This document shows positions 6,430-6,563 of a DNA stretch of 6,563 nt, piece by piece. The stretch's first letter is position 1, and each line of letters begins with the position of its first letter. Under the pieces are notes generated by a model. The model did not search any database. It had not been told where the DNA came from and was given only the letters and a program-made list of their open reading frames with translations. Source of the DNA: Acidimicrobiia bacterium (GTDB taxonomy: Bacteria > Actinomycetota > Acidimicrobiia > Acidimicrobiales > Aldehydirespiratoraceae); contig JAJDZO010000214.1 of NCBI GenBank assembly GCA_022824605.1, positions 1 to 6,563 of the forward strand, written 5' to 3'. A program made the translations under genes and the position numbers.

Positions 6430-6461
6430 CCGCGGTCACCGCGGCGGCCCGAGGCGGTGAC
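6430..6461 (+). promoter_or_regulatory. Two competing stem-loops before the last gene
   Basis: CCGCGG-TCA-CCGCGG at 6430-6444 forms a 6-bp all-GC hairpin with a triloop. An overlapping alternative pairs GTCACCGC (6435-6442) with GCGGTGAC (6454-6461), an 8-bp perfect stem with an 11-base loop. They share bases 6435-6442 and cannot coexist. The second would occlude nearly all of the Shine-Dalgarno of the next gene (6452-6460). No U-run follows either hairpin. The complementarities are direct observations; a switch or attenuator role is inference. Confidence 0.4.
6452..6460 (+). promoter_or_regulatory. Extended Shine-Dalgarno of the divIC-like gene
   Basis: AGGCGGTGA matches 8 of 9 bases of AGGAGGTGA, the complement of the 16S rRNA 3' end, and ends 9 bases before the ATG at 6470. 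An in-frame TGA at 6458-6460 rules out earlier starts in that frame, so this site supports ATG 6470 (or GTG 6473) as the start. Confidence 0.55.
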
Positions 6462-6469
6462 GGTTAGCC

Positions 6470-6563
6470 ATGGTGTCGGCCTGGTGGCACCGATCGCTGT
6501 TGGCGGGATTGGTGGTGGCCATGGTGGCGGCCGCCTTGCTGCTGGGAGCGTCGTCGGTGCGCA
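6470..6563 (+). CDS. Small membrane protein, probable DivIC/FtsB septum initiator (3' partial)
   Basis: Only the first 31 codons are in the window. They encode a short N-terminus (MVSAWWHRS) followed by one strongly hydrophobic segment (about residues 9-28, LLAGLVVAMVAAALLLGA), then Ser-Ser-Val-Arg. This fits a single-pass inner membrane protein with a short cytoplasmic end. In many Actinomycetota the gene directly after eno encodes a septum formation initiator (DivIC/FtsB): one transmembrane helix followed by an extracytoplasmic coiled coil that joins the FtsQ/FtsL divisome complex. The coiled coil would lie beyond the window, so identity rests on position and topology. Such proteins often carry a longer basic cytoplasmic leader, which is absent with this start. 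A signal peptide of an unrelated exported protein is the main alternative. Confidence 0.6.
   Translation, partial: MVSAWWHRSLLAGLVVAMVAAALLLGASSVR

Noticed and set aside
6400..6469. Intrinsic terminator after eno
   Set aside because: Stable GC hairpins are present but none is followed by a T-run, and a probable coding gene in the same direction follows directly, so a firm terminator call is not justified.

Overview
The window is an ordinary-looking, very GC-rich chromosomal housekeeping block with every recognisable gene on the + strand. The order is mfd (5' end missing), a SurA/parvulin-like lipoprotein, mazG, eno, and the start of a small membrane protein that is probably the DivIC/FtsB-type septum formation initiator. 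This neighbourhood is typical of Actinomycetota: from memory, Mycobacterium has mfd, mazG, a lipoprotein gene, eno and a divIC-like gene close together. GTG starts, G/C-ending codons and the Mfd and MazG sequence style fit that phylum. I cannot fix the class from sequence alone; Acidimicrobiia or a similar early-branching lineage is only a guess.

Layout. Bases 1-3258 encode most of transcription-repair coupling factor, open at the left edge. Its TGA overlaps the GTG of the lipoprotein gene (3255-4199) in a GTGA junction. mazG (4217-5002) follows after 17 bases. These three look like one co-transcribed, translationally coupled unit. A 107-base gap (5003-5109) separates mazG from eno. It starts with a good -10 hexamer overlapping the mazG stop codon and contains a foldable leader and a strong Shine-Dalgarno, so eno probably has its own promoter as well as read-through. 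eno runs 5110-6399. After 70 bases rich in inverted repeats, a one-helix membrane protein starts at 6470 and runs off the right edge. No stretch longer than 300 bases lacks a gene.

How the genes relate. Mfd links stalled RNA polymerase to excision repair, MazG cleans or adjusts the nucleotide pool, the lipoprotein should fold exported proteins, enolase is glycolytic, and the last gene probably acts in the divisome. They share a neighbourhood rather than one pathway.

I find no new defence, mobile or biosynthetic system. The points most worth a second look are: a MazG whose C-terminal domain has lost its metal-binding residues while the N-terminal domain keeps them; a cysteine pair in the extracellular parvulin domain; and intergenic inverted repeats that could hide or expose ribosome binding sites, above all the mutually exclusive stems at 6430-6461.
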